NCBI GenBank assembly: GCA_019752335.1
Contig: JAIEMJ010000044.1
Location: 54,627 to 118,626, forward strand
DNA from: Bryobacteraceae bacterium
Lineage (GTDB): Bacteria > Acidobacteriota > Terriglobia > Bryobacterales > Bryobacteraceae
DNA: 64,000 nt
Direction of reading: 5' to 3'
The first letter of the stretch is position 1. Each line of letters begins with the position of its first letter. The translations under genes were made by a program, and so were the position numbers. Below the pieces are notes generated by a model that worked only from the letters and a program-made list of their open reading frames with translations, ran no database searches and was not told where the DNA came from. Below are positions 34,546 through 42,964 of this stretch, piece by piece.

Positions 34546-35825
34546 TAGAACCATCGTTCCGTTGATCTGCCGTCGCCCGGTTCCATCACCTTACAGGCTT
34601 CGCCCCGCGCTTCGAGTACGCCCAAGGCGCGACCGATTTCCGCCGACGGCTTGTGGTTCCTAAAGTGGCTCCGAATGTCGCTTCGGGCTAGTCCGCCGTC
34701 GCCTGCCGTCTTCAGGGCATTCAAAATGTCATCTGCCGTGGCATCTCCGAGGGCATCGCCAAAAATGAACCGGGCAGAGTCGCGGCAATAATCCCAAACT
34801 GCAAGGCCAGCCCGCATATGTTCCTCTTCGATTTCGTCGGATCCAGCCAACAGCGCGAATAGCAGCGACAGCCGGACAACTTGAGCTTCGGCTCTGCTGG
34901 TTACCGAGCCAAACAATCCCGGTTGGCCCTCTGATAGTTCTGCGTATCCTGAATGCCAAAGACGGCGCGCTTCGTCGTCCCGCTCGAAGTGCTTCACCGA
35001 CTTGGCACCCTCAACCACTGGCCTTAGCCGGGCCACAAAGGCATCGATTGCCGTAGGGTCCAGGTTTCCGCCATCGGGTAGGAGTTTGGATCGCTTAGCG
35101 TAAACCCAAAGGAATCGATTGGCGAATCCATTCGCCGTCGCCGTGTCCGAAAGCTTGCGCTTCAATTCGTCTGCCGTAATATGTCCGATTACCGATACAT
35201 GCGCATTGGTGGCGCGCGCTGATTCCTTGCGGGTGAGCGTCTGGAGTTTGCCTTCATCCCAAGCCTGCCGGAGTACCGCCGAAAGCGTATTGTTCTCGCG
35301 TTCGGCCACGGTGAGAGCGCGCGCGAATTCCGTTTCGGTTACCAACAGCCGCTTATCCGTCTCGCCAGGGTCATTTTCCCCGATGGGGTCTCTTACGTGC
35401 CAAATGAGGCCTTCGCCAGACGCGAGACCACTTACGATTCGGCCCCCGGCAAGCGATGGGTCCACCTTTTCCAAGACGTTGCGGACATGCCCCCACGACG
35501 TGCCCTTGCGCGCCTTCGACGACTCACCGACTACTACGACGAACAAATTCCCGAAGTGCCGATCAGCCTCAACCGGGAAGTATGCGGACCGTCCGAAAAC
35601 GGCACCCATGCCGGCAAGAAACTGAAGCAGAATCGCGGCTTCATCGGCTTCCGTATGGGGAGACACCATGCGTACAAAATCGCCAGCCGCCCCAACTAGC
35701 GCTTCAGACTTGAGCGTGGGGTGGATTCGCCTATCGGACTTCGCAGGCGCGTGGCGGCCGCTGGCATTTTCAGCAAGCGCGCGCCTAAGGTTTGCCGATT
35801 CGACTTCAGCTCTAGAGACGGCCAT
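34533..35825 (-). CDS. DUF3987 (YfjI-like) protein
   Basis: The protein has 430 residues. Family features include HPTLKSEALVGAAGDFVRMVSPHTEADE, given here in part as VGAAGDF, and the degenerate P-loop VVVVGESSKARKGTS. LVTETEFARALTVAERENNTLS, VSVIGHITADEL and ANRFLW are also present. DUF3987 proteins are common in phage satellites and integrative elements beside primase-like genes and are thought to act in replication or in control of host phages. The C-terminal 60 residues look like a winged helix (DIRSHFRNHKPSAEIGRAL). It overlaps the primase-like gene by 14 bp. Confidence 0.85.
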   Translation of the reverse strand: MAVSRAEVESANLRRALAENASGRHAPAKSDRRIHPTLKSEALVGAAGDFVRMVSPHTEADEAAILLQFLAGMGAVFGRSAYFPVEADRHFGNLFVVVVGESSKARKGTSWGHVRNVLEKVDPSLAGGRIVSGLASGEGLIWHVRDPIGENDPGETDKRLLVTETEFARALTVAERENNTLSAVLRQAWDEGKLQTLTRKESARATNAHVSVIGHITADELKRKLSDTATANGFANRFLWVYAKRSKLLPDGGNLDPTAIDAFVARLRPVVEGAKSVKHFERDDEARRLWHSGYAELSEGQPGLFGSVTSRAEAQVVRLSLLFALLAGSDEIEEEHMRAGLAVWDYCRDSARFIFGDALGDATADDILNALKTAGDGGLARSDIRSHFRNHKPSAEIGRALGVLEARGEACKVMEPGDGRSTERWFYHAP

Positions 35826-36450
35826 GCGGCACCTCCCATGGCTGAATGATTCGCGTTACTACTTCCTGATAGCGTGCCTGCCATGCTCTGCCCGCCGCTT
35901 CAAGTCCGGCGGTTTGGGCGGGGTCGGCTTGGCGGGCCTCTGCCCACGCTTCGTCGATGCCAGCCGCATCCAATCGCGAAAGCCAATATAGTGCGGACGA
36001 TGCTGCTTCAAACGCTGCCTCATTCCATGGCCCTTCAAAGCCATTGCTAAGGCGCTTCCGAATCTCCAGCTTTTCGCGCGCCGATTCGAGCCACCATATA
36101 GCCAGTTGCGCGTTCTCCGCCGCTTCCTGGCGCGCCTTGGCATACGCGCGCCGTTGCTCCAGCGAAGGCGTCAGTTTCGGCGCAATGGGGATACCCGCGA
36201 AGTCTGCTAGCCATTGATAGGCTTCGCCCTGAGAACAACCGAGCGCTTTGCGAATCAGGGCCAATTTGCCCCCACCCTCGCCGGACACAAAGTCGTGCCA
36301 CAAGCCGCGCGCTGGGTCGATAGCCACGCTATACCCGTCGCCATTGCGCCAGAGTGCCCGCCCACGCCCTCGCCGGAGTTTCCCGCCCCCAAGGCCCAGC
36401 CAAATTTCTTCGATGCTACAGGCGTCAATTACCGGGTCTGGCATGCCCAT
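35812..36450 (-). CDS. Primase-like accessory protein of the element
   Basis: The protein has 212 residues. The first 90 residues (LWRNGDGYSVAIDPARGLWHDFVSGEGGGKLALIRKALG) are divided here: the WHDF and GGGKLALI parts mimic the DnaG/P4 primase zinc-domain fold, but the zinc cysteines are missing. The rest is helical, with Ala/Glu-rich segments and no TOPRIM motif. I infer a replication accessory role from this fold resemblance and from translational overlap with the DUF3987 gene and the upstream regulator gene. Confidence 0.6.
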   Translation of the reverse strand: MGMPDPVIDACSIEEIWLGLGGGKLRRGRGRALWRNGDGYSVAIDPARGLWHDFVSGEGGGKLALIRKALGCSQGEAYQWLADFAGIPIAPKLTPSLEQRRAYAKARQEAAENAQLAIWWLESAREKLEIRKRLSNGFEGPWNEAAFEAASSALYWLSRLDAAGIDEAWAEARQADPAQTAGLEAAGRAWQARYQEVVTRIIQPWEVPHGRL

Positions 36451-36665
36451 TAGGCGTCCCGCTTCCAGCCGCCATCGAGCTTGTATCCGCCAGCTTCGAT
36501 GAAGGCATTTAAGGCATCGGGTGATACGCGAACTTGCCGGCCAATGCGAACGGCAGGAATGAGGGACCGGCGGATTATGTCAGCTGCGCGTGCATATGAA
36601 ACTCCGAGGACTTCGCCTAGTTGTGCAATGGTCAAGAGCTTTCTATCGGGTGGTAGAGGAGTCAT
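36450..36665 (-). CDS. AlpA/excisionase-type helix-turn-helix protein
   Basis: The protein has 71 residues. The MerR-like winged helix reads LTIAQLGEVLGVSYARAADIIRRSLIPAVRIGRQVRVSPDAL, quoted here as two halves: LTIAQLGEVLGVSYARA for the helix-turn-helix and IRRSLIPAVRIG for the wing. Such proteins act as excisionases or activators of integrase genes in P4-like elements. Its stop codon overlaps the next gene's start region, so it is part of the element's operon. Confidence 0.82.
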   Translation of the reverse strand: MTPLPPDRKLLTIAQLGEVLGVSYARAADIIRRSLIPAVRIGRQVRVSPDALNAFIEAGGYKLDGGWKRDA

Positions 36666-36717
36666 AATGCGATCATCCGCCCCTAGCCTGCCTCAGATAA
36701 ACTGGAAAACTACGTGA

Positions 36718-37512
36718 TCAGGTACTTTCCGTAATTTTGCGTGGACGGCCCGGTTTGTCCCTGCGGAGGGGAATTCGCAAGCGATCCGAAACTCGTTCCA
36801 GCGTCTTCCGCACCCCACTGTTAAAGTCGCCAGCCGATTCACCTTTACGCTGGTTCGCAAGCTTACTCATTGAAACTCCCTCGCACTGGAAACGCCAAAA
36901 GAGGCTCAACTCAGCATCGTCAAAGAGTCGGGAGGTACGCTCTTTATCGAGAGCGAGACACCAAACGAGCTGAATATTAAGCCAAGGGTCGAATGCCGCT
37001 AATATTCGTTTCCGTGCTTTTGCCATCGACTCCCGGTTGGGCCGAACCGTCATGGCTAAAAATAGGGTTGCGGCTGCCACATTGAGCCGTTCTTGAAATT
37101 CCGGCGCTAGTTCGGTGATCACGTCTGATATGGGCGCCGGGATACCTTTCAAAGCTCGAACCGCCAAGCCCACTGTTCCTCCGTGCAAGGGAATTTGGAA
37201 CGTTCCCGCATTTTGGCGACTTTCCCACATTCTGTCGATCCAACGTTCGTCCTTGCCGAATCCGATCAATTCGCGCTGCACCCACCCGGGCACCTTCCCG
37301 TTCTCATCGAGCAAGTGCCGGTGAGTTGCCCATCGGGTGATGCCAGCCGCCGTGTAGTCCCACCTAGGTCTTAGCCAGAAGCTATCCTGTGCCCTTGCAA
37401 AAAACCAAAAGATGCATGCGTCCTGGATCGATGGCCAAGTTTCCTCCCATTGCGAAAGCATCGCATCCTGCTTAGGTTTTTCTGTGTGACTAGAGTGTGA
37501 CAACTTCGCCAT
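36718..37512 (-). CDS. Unknown element protein, 264 residues
   Basis: First gene of the element's operon, with a good ribosome site (GAGGAG, about 12 bases before ATG). It is rich in Trp (WEETWPSIQDACIFWFFARAQDSFW in the N-terminal third) and ends in a basic segment (RDKPGRPRKI) resembling an AT-hook. The middle is helical (ELAPEFQERLNVAAATLFL, RKRILAAF). No family is recognised. Its position, where Rep or regulatory proteins usually stand, and its basic tail suggest DNA binding. Confidence 0.6.
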   Translation of the reverse strand: MAKLSHSSHTEKPKQDAMLSQWEETWPSIQDACIFWFFARAQDSFWLRPRWDYTAAGITRWATHRHLLDENGKVPGWVQRELIGFGKDERWIDRMWESRQNAGTFQIPLHGGTVGLAVRALKGIPAPISDVITELAPEFQERLNVAAATLFLAMTVRPNRESMAKARKRILAAFDPWLNIQLVWCLALDKERTSRLFDDAELSLFWRFQCEGVSMSKLANQRKGESAGDFNSGVRKTLERVSDRLRIPLRRDKPGRPRKITEST

Positions 37513-37616
37513 AATCGCGAAATCTCCTCAACACTCAGAATAACAAGCTTGGGGCGAAGTGTATTCTTTTCAATATTCTATGGTGTCATGAGATTTTCTG
37601 AGATTGGCCCCGGACC

Positions 37617-37673
37617 GACTTAAAATCCGTTATCCTCACGGGTGTGTGGGTTCAAGTCCCACCCCGGGCACCA
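37617..37673 (+). repeat. Right attachment repeat
   Basis: Second copy of the 57-base tRNA-Leu 3' sequence, without a matching 5' half, so it is not a tRNA gene. It ends one base before the stop codon of the deformylase-lyase fusion gene. Confidence 0.93.
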
Positions 37674-37674
37674 T

Positions 37675-39141
37675 TCAAAACAGCCACTCGGCTAACTGCG
37701 CTCGCGTCAGATTTCCGCCGCACAGAATCGTGGCCAAGGACTGGCCGGTGAAATCATCCGGGGAGTCCAGGATGGCCGCGAGGCCCACCGCGCCGGAGGG
37801 CTCGATCGCCAAACCCGTATGCTCGTGAATCAGCCGCATCGCCTCCAGGATGCGCTCGTCCGACACCAGGCGCATCTCATCCACCGTTCCCTGCATGTCG
37901 GCCACGGCTTCCGGTACGGGCACGCGCACGGCGATGCCGTCGGCGATCGTGCTGGCGGAGGGCTGCTCCACGGCTTGGCCCGCGGCGAAGGAGCGCTGCA
38001 TGGCGTCGGCCCCCGCGGCGCAGACGCCGATGACGCGGGTCGCCGGGCTCGCCGCTTTCATCCACCGTCCGATGCCCGTCACCAGCGCGCCGTTCCCTAC
38101 CGGCACCAGCACCGCGTCGAGAGCAGGCCGGGGCACCAGCAACTCCACCGCGATTGACCCGGCCCCCTCGGAGATCTCCGGCTCCGCGCCATCCTCCACC
38201 ATCCAAGCCCCGGCGGCGGCGGCAGCGGCCTTTGCCGCGGCCTTCGCTGCGTCAAAGTCCGCGCCTGCCAAGCGAACCTCGGCGCCGAAGAGGCGCATGC
38301 GCTCGATCTTGAGCGAATTCGCGTTGGTCGCCGCGTAGACGATCAGGCTCCGGCCGCGGGCCCGGGCGGCGTAGGCTAGCGCCTGTCCCCAGTTTCCGGC
38401 GCTGGCGCAGACCAGCGGCCGCTCATCACGCTTTTCGGCGAGAAAGAAATCCGCGCCGCGGCCCTTGAAGCTGCGGATGGGATTCACCGTCTCCACCTTC
38501 AGGGTGAGCCGGCAGCCCAACGCGCTGCTCAGGGACTCGCAGTCGAACTGGGGTGAGCCGCGAAACACCGGATCGATGGTGGCCGCGGCGCGGGCGATCC
38601 GGTCGAGCGAAAGTCGCGGCCGTGGCCGTCCCGTGGCCACCAGTTCGGCATGCCGCGCGATGGGCTGCACGGCATCCGGCCCATAGGCGCGGTCCGTCAT
38701 GAGGACGCCGTCGAGGTGGTCCACTTCGTGCTGGACGAGTTCAGCCAAATCGGGCGGGAGGTTCGTCCACACGCGGTGGCGTCCGGCTTCGTCCAGGAAC
38801 CGCAGTGAAAGGCTCTGGTGCCGCTGCACGCGTACGATGCGGTCCGGGATGCTGAGGCAGTCGTCCCAGACTTCGAAGAGACCGGCGCTCGGAGCGTAGA
38901 TCTCTGGATTGAGCAGGGCGAAAGGACCCGCGCCTAGATTCATCACGACGATGCGCTTCAGAATCCCCACCTGCGGGGCCGCCATGGCCCGGCCAAAGCC
39001 CTTCGCACGGCGAAAATCGGCCAGCGTGGCATGAAGCGCCTCGAGTTCCGGGGTCAGGCTCGGGTCCGGGAAACGGACGGGCTCGCAGCGCTGGCGCAGG
39101 ACGGGGTCGCCGAGGATCCGGATGGGGAGCGGTTGGGGCAT
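37675..39141 (-). CDS. Peptide deformylase-PLP-dependent serine/threonine dehydratase-like fusion
   Basis: Two enzymes in one chain of 488 residues. Residues about 1-165 are a peptide deformylase: GFGRAMAAPQVG (motif 1), DDCLS in place of EGCLS (motif 2, metal Cys kept) and QHEVDHLDG (motif 3). Residues about 185-488 are a fold-II PLP enzyme: SFKGRG carries the PLP lysine, with SAGNWGQ, PVGNGALVTG and ILCGGNLT as the usual loops. All metal and PLP residues are present, so both halves may work. It follows an aminotransferase and a deacylase gene on the same strand. Fusion of these two families is very unusual to my knowledge. Confidence 0.88.
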   Translation of the reverse strand: MPQPLPIRILGDPVLRQRCEPVRFPDPSLTPELEALHATLADFRRAKGFGRAMAAPQVGILKRIVVMNLGAGPFALLNPEIYAPSAGLFEVWDDCLSIPDRIVRVQRHQSLSLRFLDEAGRHRVWTNLPPDLAELVQHEVDHLDGVLMTDRAYGPDAVQPIARHAELVATGRPRPRLSLDRIARAAATIDPVFRGSPQFDCESLSSALGCRLTLKVETVNPIRSFKGRGADFFLAEKRDERPLVCASAGNWGQALAYAARARGRSLIVYAATNANSLKIERMRLFGAEVRLAGADFDAAKAAAKAAAAAAGAWMVEDGAEPEISEGAGSIAVELLVPRPALDAVLVPVGNGALVTGIGRWMKAASPATRVIGVCAAGADAMQRSFAAGQAVEQPSASTIADGIAVRVPVPEAVADMQGTVDEMRLVSDERILEAMRLIHEHTGLAIEPSGAVGLAAILDSPDDFTGQSLATILCGGNLTRAQLAEWLF

Positions 39142-39192
39142 GCTGTCTCTAGTTTCGTATGACGCCGCAAGCTGCCAGAGGCGAAAGCACGA

Positions 39193-40506
39193 TCAGAGCC
39201 GTGCTACGGCGGCAAGAGTCCGGTCGACGTGCTCCTCCGTGTGGGCCGCGGATAGGTACCACCGGCCATCGGGCAGCACCAGAATGCCTTCGTCGAGCAA
39301 GGCCAGGGCGAAGTCGCTGTAGAGCTTCGTGTCGCCGAGGAGAGTCTCCCGATAGTTCCGGGGCGGCATGTCCTGGAAGCTCAACTGAAACACCGGTCCC
39401 AAGCCGTTGGTGGCAATCGCGTGGCCTTTTTTGCGGAGTAAGTCACTGAGGCCATCCCGGAGACGTTCACCGCATTTCCAGATCTTCCGATACACCGCAC
39501 CATCATCGTGGGCCAGCGTTTCGAGGGTAGCCTTCGCGGCGGCGAGCACCAGTGGGTTTCCGTTTAACGTGCCCGCGTGAACCACCGTCCCATTCGAGAT
39601 GTGATCCATCAGCGCGGCCTTGCCGGCCAACATGCTCAACGGCAAGCCGCCGCCGACGGCCTTGGCAAAAGTGGCTAAGTCCGGCGTGACTCCGTAGTAA
39701 GCCTGGCCGCCGCCGATTCCCAAACGAAAGCCGGTAATTACTTCGTCAAAAATTAATACCGCGCCCGCCGACAGGGTCGCTTCGCGCAGAAACTCCAGAA
39801 AACCCGGCACCGGCGGAATACATCCGCTGTTGCACAGCACCGGCTCGCAGATCACGGCGGAGATCTCCGCGCCATGGCGGCGGAAGGCGGCTTCCACGCC
39901 GGCCCGGTCATTCCACTCGACGACAATCGCGCCCGAGTTCGGACGTTGTCCCGCGCCCACCGGAATGGGCTCATAGCCGAACTCGCGAATCTGCTCGCCG
40001 GAGGGCTTGTAACTCACCAGGACACTGTCGGCCCAGCCATGATAGTGGCCTTCGAATTTCAGATACATCTGGCGGCCCGTGTGGGCGCGCGCCAGGCGCA
40101 AGGCGACTTGCACAATTTCCGTACCGCTATTGGCGAAGCAGACGCGCTCCGCGCAAGGCACGTGGGCCTGAATCAATTCCGCGACTTCGTACTCGAGGTC
40201 GTGCTGCGCGCCAAAGGTATGTCCGCGCTCCAAATTCTGGCGGATTGCCTCATTCACCTCGGGCGGGGCATGGCCCAGAATCAGCGGCCCCCACGCCAGG
40301 GTGTAATCGACATAGTGGTTACCGTCAACGTCGGTGACTTCGGCGCCCGCGCCACTCTGGTAAAACATCGGAAATGGCCGCGCCGTGCGGCGCAGCCCAC
40401 TCGACACGCCACCCGCCAAACTGCCCTTCGACCTCTCCCAACGCGCCAAGGACCCGGCCGCTTTGCGCCGAACACTGGCTTCCCGAACTTCCGCCCCAAA
40501 CCCCAT
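39193..40506 (-). CDS. Class III PLP aminotransferase / glutamate-1-semialdehyde aminomutase-like
   Basis: The protein has 437 residues from ATG 40506, 2 bp after the deacylase stop; a longer Arg/Gly-rich upstream frame has no family content. Motifs include DVDGNHYVDYTLAWGPLILGH, FANSGTE, FEGHYHGW and IFDEVITGFR. The PLP lysine lies in FAKAVGGGLPLSM, followed by HAGTLNGNPL. It lies in the GSAM-like branch, but a chlorophyll/heme role is not indicated by the neighbours. Transamination of an amino acid freed by the neighbouring deacylase is more likely. Confidence 0.88.
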   Translation of the reverse strand: MGFGAEVREASVRRKAAGSLARWERSKGSLAGGVSSGLRRTARPFPMFYQSGAGAEVTDVDGNHYVDYTLAWGPLILGHAPPEVNEAIRQNLERGHTFGAQHDLEYEVAELIQAHVPCAERVCFANSGTEIVQVALRLARAHTGRQMYLKFEGHYHGWADSVLVSYKPSGEQIREFGYEPIPVGAGQRPNSGAIVVEWNDRAGVEAAFRRHGAEISAVICEPVLCNSGCIPPVPGFLEFLREATLSAGAVLIFDEVITGFRLGIGGGQAYYGVTPDLATFAKAVGGGLPLSMLAGKAALMDHISNGTVVHAGTLNGNPLVLAAAKATLETLAHDDGAVYRKIWKCGERLRDGLSDLLRKKGHAIATNGLGPVFQLSFQDMPPRNYRETLLGDTKLYSDFALALLDEGILVLPDGRWYLSAAHTEEHVDRTLAAVARL

Positions 40507-40508
40507 GC

Positions 40509-41453
40509 CTACTCCCCTTCTTCCTGAACCACCAAGAACAGCGGATCGCCGGCCCGTACCACGGGCAGTTCCCGCGCTAATCCCACCAAGCCGTTTGCGG
40601 GCGCGTGATACGCTTCCAGAACGCGGCCTTCCAAATCGACCAGCCGGCCCAGGCATTGCCCGGCCGTCACCCGCTGCAACACACGCACGCATTTCATGAG
40701 AAAACCGGATTGGCCCGCCTGCACGCCGGCGTCAGTATTGCCATCGCCCCACAGGCGGTGCTGAATTGGCGCCGGCGTTGGCGGCCCCGGCAGGACGCGC
40801 AAATGGTGCAGCAGATTCACGATGCCGCGCTTCATCATCGCCAGATCGTCCGGATGAATCCGGCCCGCTCCGCGAGCCTCGGTGTAGAGCCAAGGAATGT
40901 TCAGGCTCGCCGCGAAGGAGATTGTGCGGCCGGGATCGAGGTGTGGGTGGCCCCAGATGACGTCTGCGCCGAAGGCTTCGGCGGCCGCGCGTCCGCGCGG
41001 GTCCTGCGCGGCGTAACCCACCATGGCCGGCATGCCGAAGGCGATGCCGCCGCTGTGCAGATCCAGATACAGAGAGGCGCGCGCGATGATCGCTTGCGCG
41101 AAGCCGTGCGCGAGGCGCTCGGACAGGGTGCCTGCGGGTTTACCGGGAAAGACACGCGCCAGGTTCGCCCCATCCACCGGACTGAGCCGCGTGCTGTGCC
41201 AGAAGGCCGGCGCGTTCACGACGGGTACGGCCAGTAAGTCGCCGGACATGCGGAGAGGGTCCAACTCGTCGAAGACTTCGAAGATCGCCCGCACGCCCTC
41301 GTACTCGTCGCCGTGTACCCCGGCAGACGCGACGAGCACCGGTCCGGGCGTCGCGCCGCGGGCGAGCAACACCGGCAAGCTTTCGTCCGCGTCCACGGCC
41401 AGACGCAGCCGGTGCTTTTCGCCGCGCGCGAAATTTTCCGGTTGAAACGACAA
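40509..41453 (-). CDS. Succinylglutamate desuccinylase/aspartoacylase family zinc deacylase
   Basis: M14-like zinc enzyme. HGDEYEG (zinc His and Glu), RLSPVDGANLARVFPGKPAG and the third ligand in LDLHSGG are all intact. The pattern is close to DoeB/EutE, the N-acetyl-diaminobutyrate deacetylase of ectoine degradation. The C-terminal 90 residues are a barrel-like domain. The start is uncertain: no ATG or GTG fits. I place it at TTG codons near 41453, just before LSFQPENFARGE; the open frame reaches 41555. First gene of the set that continues with the aminotransferase and fusion enzyme. Confidence 0.82.
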   Translation of the reverse strand: MSFQPENFARGEKHRLRLAVDADESLPVLLARGATPGPVLVASAGVHGDEYEGVRAIFEVFDELDPLRMSGDLLAVPVVNAPAFWHSTRLSPVDGANLARVFPGKPAGTLSERLAHGFAQAIIARASLYLDLHSGGIAFGMPAMVGYAAQDPRGRAAAEAFGADVIWGHPHLDPGRTISFAASLNIPWLYTEARGAGRIHPDDLAMMKRGIVNLLHHLRVLPGPPTPAPIQHRLWGDGNTDAGVQAGQSGFLMKCVRVLQRVTAGQCLGRLVDLEGRVLEAYHAPANGLVGLARELPVVRAGDPLFLVVQEEGE

Positions 41454-41586
41454 AAGTGGTGGGGGGGCCAACCCGCTATTATAGCGCTCAACCCCTAAAT
41501 GCCGACGCGGATCGTGGTCTTCCCGTAACTCGCCGCGCTGGCTTGGGCGGGGCAAGCGCGGCCGTCTGTTTTCCCAGTGAAACGAT

Positions 41587-42462
41587 TTATACGACGTCCT
41601 TCCGGGCCATCGACGCCAGGCCCAGTTGACCGCCGAGCCCCATGGTCTCCACGGCGGAGGACGGCACCACGACCATCGCGCCCTTCTCTTTCATGGCCTC
41701 ATAGAGCATGTTCATGGCGCGCAGATGCAGCGCCATGGGATGGCCTTCGTAGACTTGCGCCGCGCTGACGAACTTCTCCGCGGCTTCGGACTCGGCTTGG
41801 CCGAAGATGATGCGCGCCCGGCGCTCGCGTTCGGCCTGCGCCTCGCGCGACATCGCGTCCTCCAGCGCTTGGGGAATCTGCACGTCGCGCACCTCCACGC
41901 TCTGGATCGTGATGCCCCAGGGATTGGTCTTCTCATCCAGCGTTCGCTGCAGTTCCTCGCCAATCGCCTCGCGCTCGGTGATCATTTGCGCCAGTTCATG
42001 CCGGCCAATCGATTCCCGCAGCGCCGTCTGCGCCGCCATGCCGATCGCCTCCTCAAAGTCCTCCACCTCGAGAATCGCCTTCTCCGCGTTCCACACTACC
42101 CAGAAGAAGACCGCGTCCACACTTACGGGGACCGTGTCGCGCGTGAGCGTGGACTCGGCCTTGACGTTACCCACCCTCACCCGCTGATCCACCGACAAAC
42201 TCACCGAATCCACCACCGGAATAATCCAGAACATGCCGGGGCCGCGCAGGCCTTGATACCGGCCTAGCCGCAACAGCGCCACGCGCTCCCACTGGTCCGC
42301 GACGCGCACCGAAAGCAACAGATAGATGCCCAGCAGCACGCCGCCGAAGAGCGGCCAGGGCGTCCGGATCGCGATCGCCCACGCGCCACCCACGGCCAGG
42401 CAGGCCAACGCCAGGACGCCGCCCACCGGGCTCAAGCTGGTGTTCGTTTGCTGAATTTTCAT
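41587..42462 (-). CDS. Slipin/stomatin-like SPFH membrane protein
   Basis: The protein has 291 residues. Two hydrophobic segments (about 12-32 and 36-52) anchor an SPFH/band-7 domain that runs through RLGRYQGLRGPGMFWIIP, VDAVFFWVVWNAEKAI and ESIGRHELAQMITERE. A charged coiled coil (EAQAERERRARIIFGQAESEAAEKF) follows. It scaffolds membrane microdomains. Its ATG overlaps the stop of the GntR regulator, so both are co-translated, and the regulator probably senses envelope or membrane stress. Confidence 0.92.
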   Translation of the reverse strand: MKIQQTNTSLSPVGGVLALACLAVGGAWAIAIRTPWPLFGGVLLGIYLLLSVRVADQWERVALLRLGRYQGLRGPGMFWIIPVVDSVSLSVDQRVRVGNVKAESTLTRDTVPVSVDAVFFWVVWNAEKAILEVEDFEEAIGMAAQTALRESIGRHELAQMITEREAIGEELQRTLDEKTNPWGITIQSVEVRDVQIPQALEDAMSREAQAERERRARIIFGQAESEAAEKFVSAAQVYEGHPMALHLRAMNMLYEAMKEKGAMVVVPSSAVETMGLGGQLGLASMARKDVV

Positions 42463-42863
42463 ATCGATTTCCTTTTGGCGATCTTCTCGAGCCGGCCGAT
42501 GATCTCTTCCACCTGAAAGCCGGCCGCGCCGGCGCGGGCCAGGAACTCACCGGTCATCAAGTCCAGTTGGCGCTGCCGTTCGGCCCCGCCACGTTCCACC
42601 TTTTGCGCACTCACGAACGTGCCCGTGCCCTGATGGGTCTCAATGGCGCCCAGGAGGTCGAGTTCGCGGTAAGCGCGCACCACGGTGTTCGGATTGATAG
42701 CCAGTTCGACGGCCGCTTGGCGCACCGTGGGCAACTGGTCACCCACGCGCAGGGTGCCCAGCGCGAGGCCGCCCCGGACCTGGTCAATGATCTGGCGGTA
42801 AACGGGGACGCCGCTCGCCAGATCGAGCTGGAAACGGAAGGGACGCTGGGGCTTACCGGCCAT
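42459..42863 (-). CDS. GntR-family regulator, YtrA type
   Basis: The protein has 134 residues. The winged helix reads PVYRQIIDQVRGGLALGTLRVGDQLPTVRQ in its first half and ELAINPNTVVRAYRELDLLGAI in its second (shortened here). The C-terminal dimerisation part is only about 60 residues, as in YtrA proteins. It likely represses its own operon through the palindrome at 42874-42889 and controls the slipin encoded 4 bp overlapping downstream. Confidence 0.9.
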   Translation of the reverse strand: MAGKPQRPFRFQLDLASGVPVYRQIIDQVRGGLALGTLRVGDQLPTVRQAAVELAINPNTVVRAYRELDLLGAIETHQGTGTFVSAQKVERGGAERQRQLDLMTGEFLARAGAAGFQVEEIIGRLEKIAKRKSI

Positions 42864-42873
42864 CTAGAACAAT

Positions 42874-42889
42874 AGTGTACTAGTTTACT
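42874..42889 (-). promoter_or_regulatory. Probable GntR operator
   Basis: AGTGTACTAGTTTACT, a 16-bp imperfect palindrome (12 of 16 positions symmetric) placed 11 bases before the GntR start. AGTGTA-type half sites are known for YtrA-family operators. Confidence 0.5.
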
Positions 42890-42964
42890 GATACAGTCAA
42901 GCAGTTTCGGCGAAGACGGAATCACTTGACAGAACTAATCAGATGACTTAGTTTTTAGATAGTC

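Larger units (their letters stand above)
31492..37673 (-). mobile_element. 6.2-kb integrative element in tRNA-Leu
   Basis: Bounded by 57-bp direct repeats of the tRNA-Leu 3' end. All seven genes are on the minus strand and point toward the tRNA: unknown protein, AlpA-like regulator, primase-like protein, DUF3987 protein, secreted cargo protein, serine recombinase and tyrosine integrase. No capsid, portal or conjugation genes are present, so it is a satellite or cryptic mobilizable element that would depend on another one for spread. Base use differs from flanking genes: the GTAAGT oligomer common elsewhere does not occur on its plus strand. Confidence 0.88.

Noticed and set aside
37604..37673. 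Apparent second tRNA-Leu
   Set aside because: Only the 3' part is present; it is the right attachment repeat of the element, not a tRNA gene.
40507..40692. Longer N-terminus for the aminotransferase
   Set aside because: Arg/Gly-rich, overlaps the deacylase C-terminus in another frame, and the ATG at 40506 is at a coupling distance.
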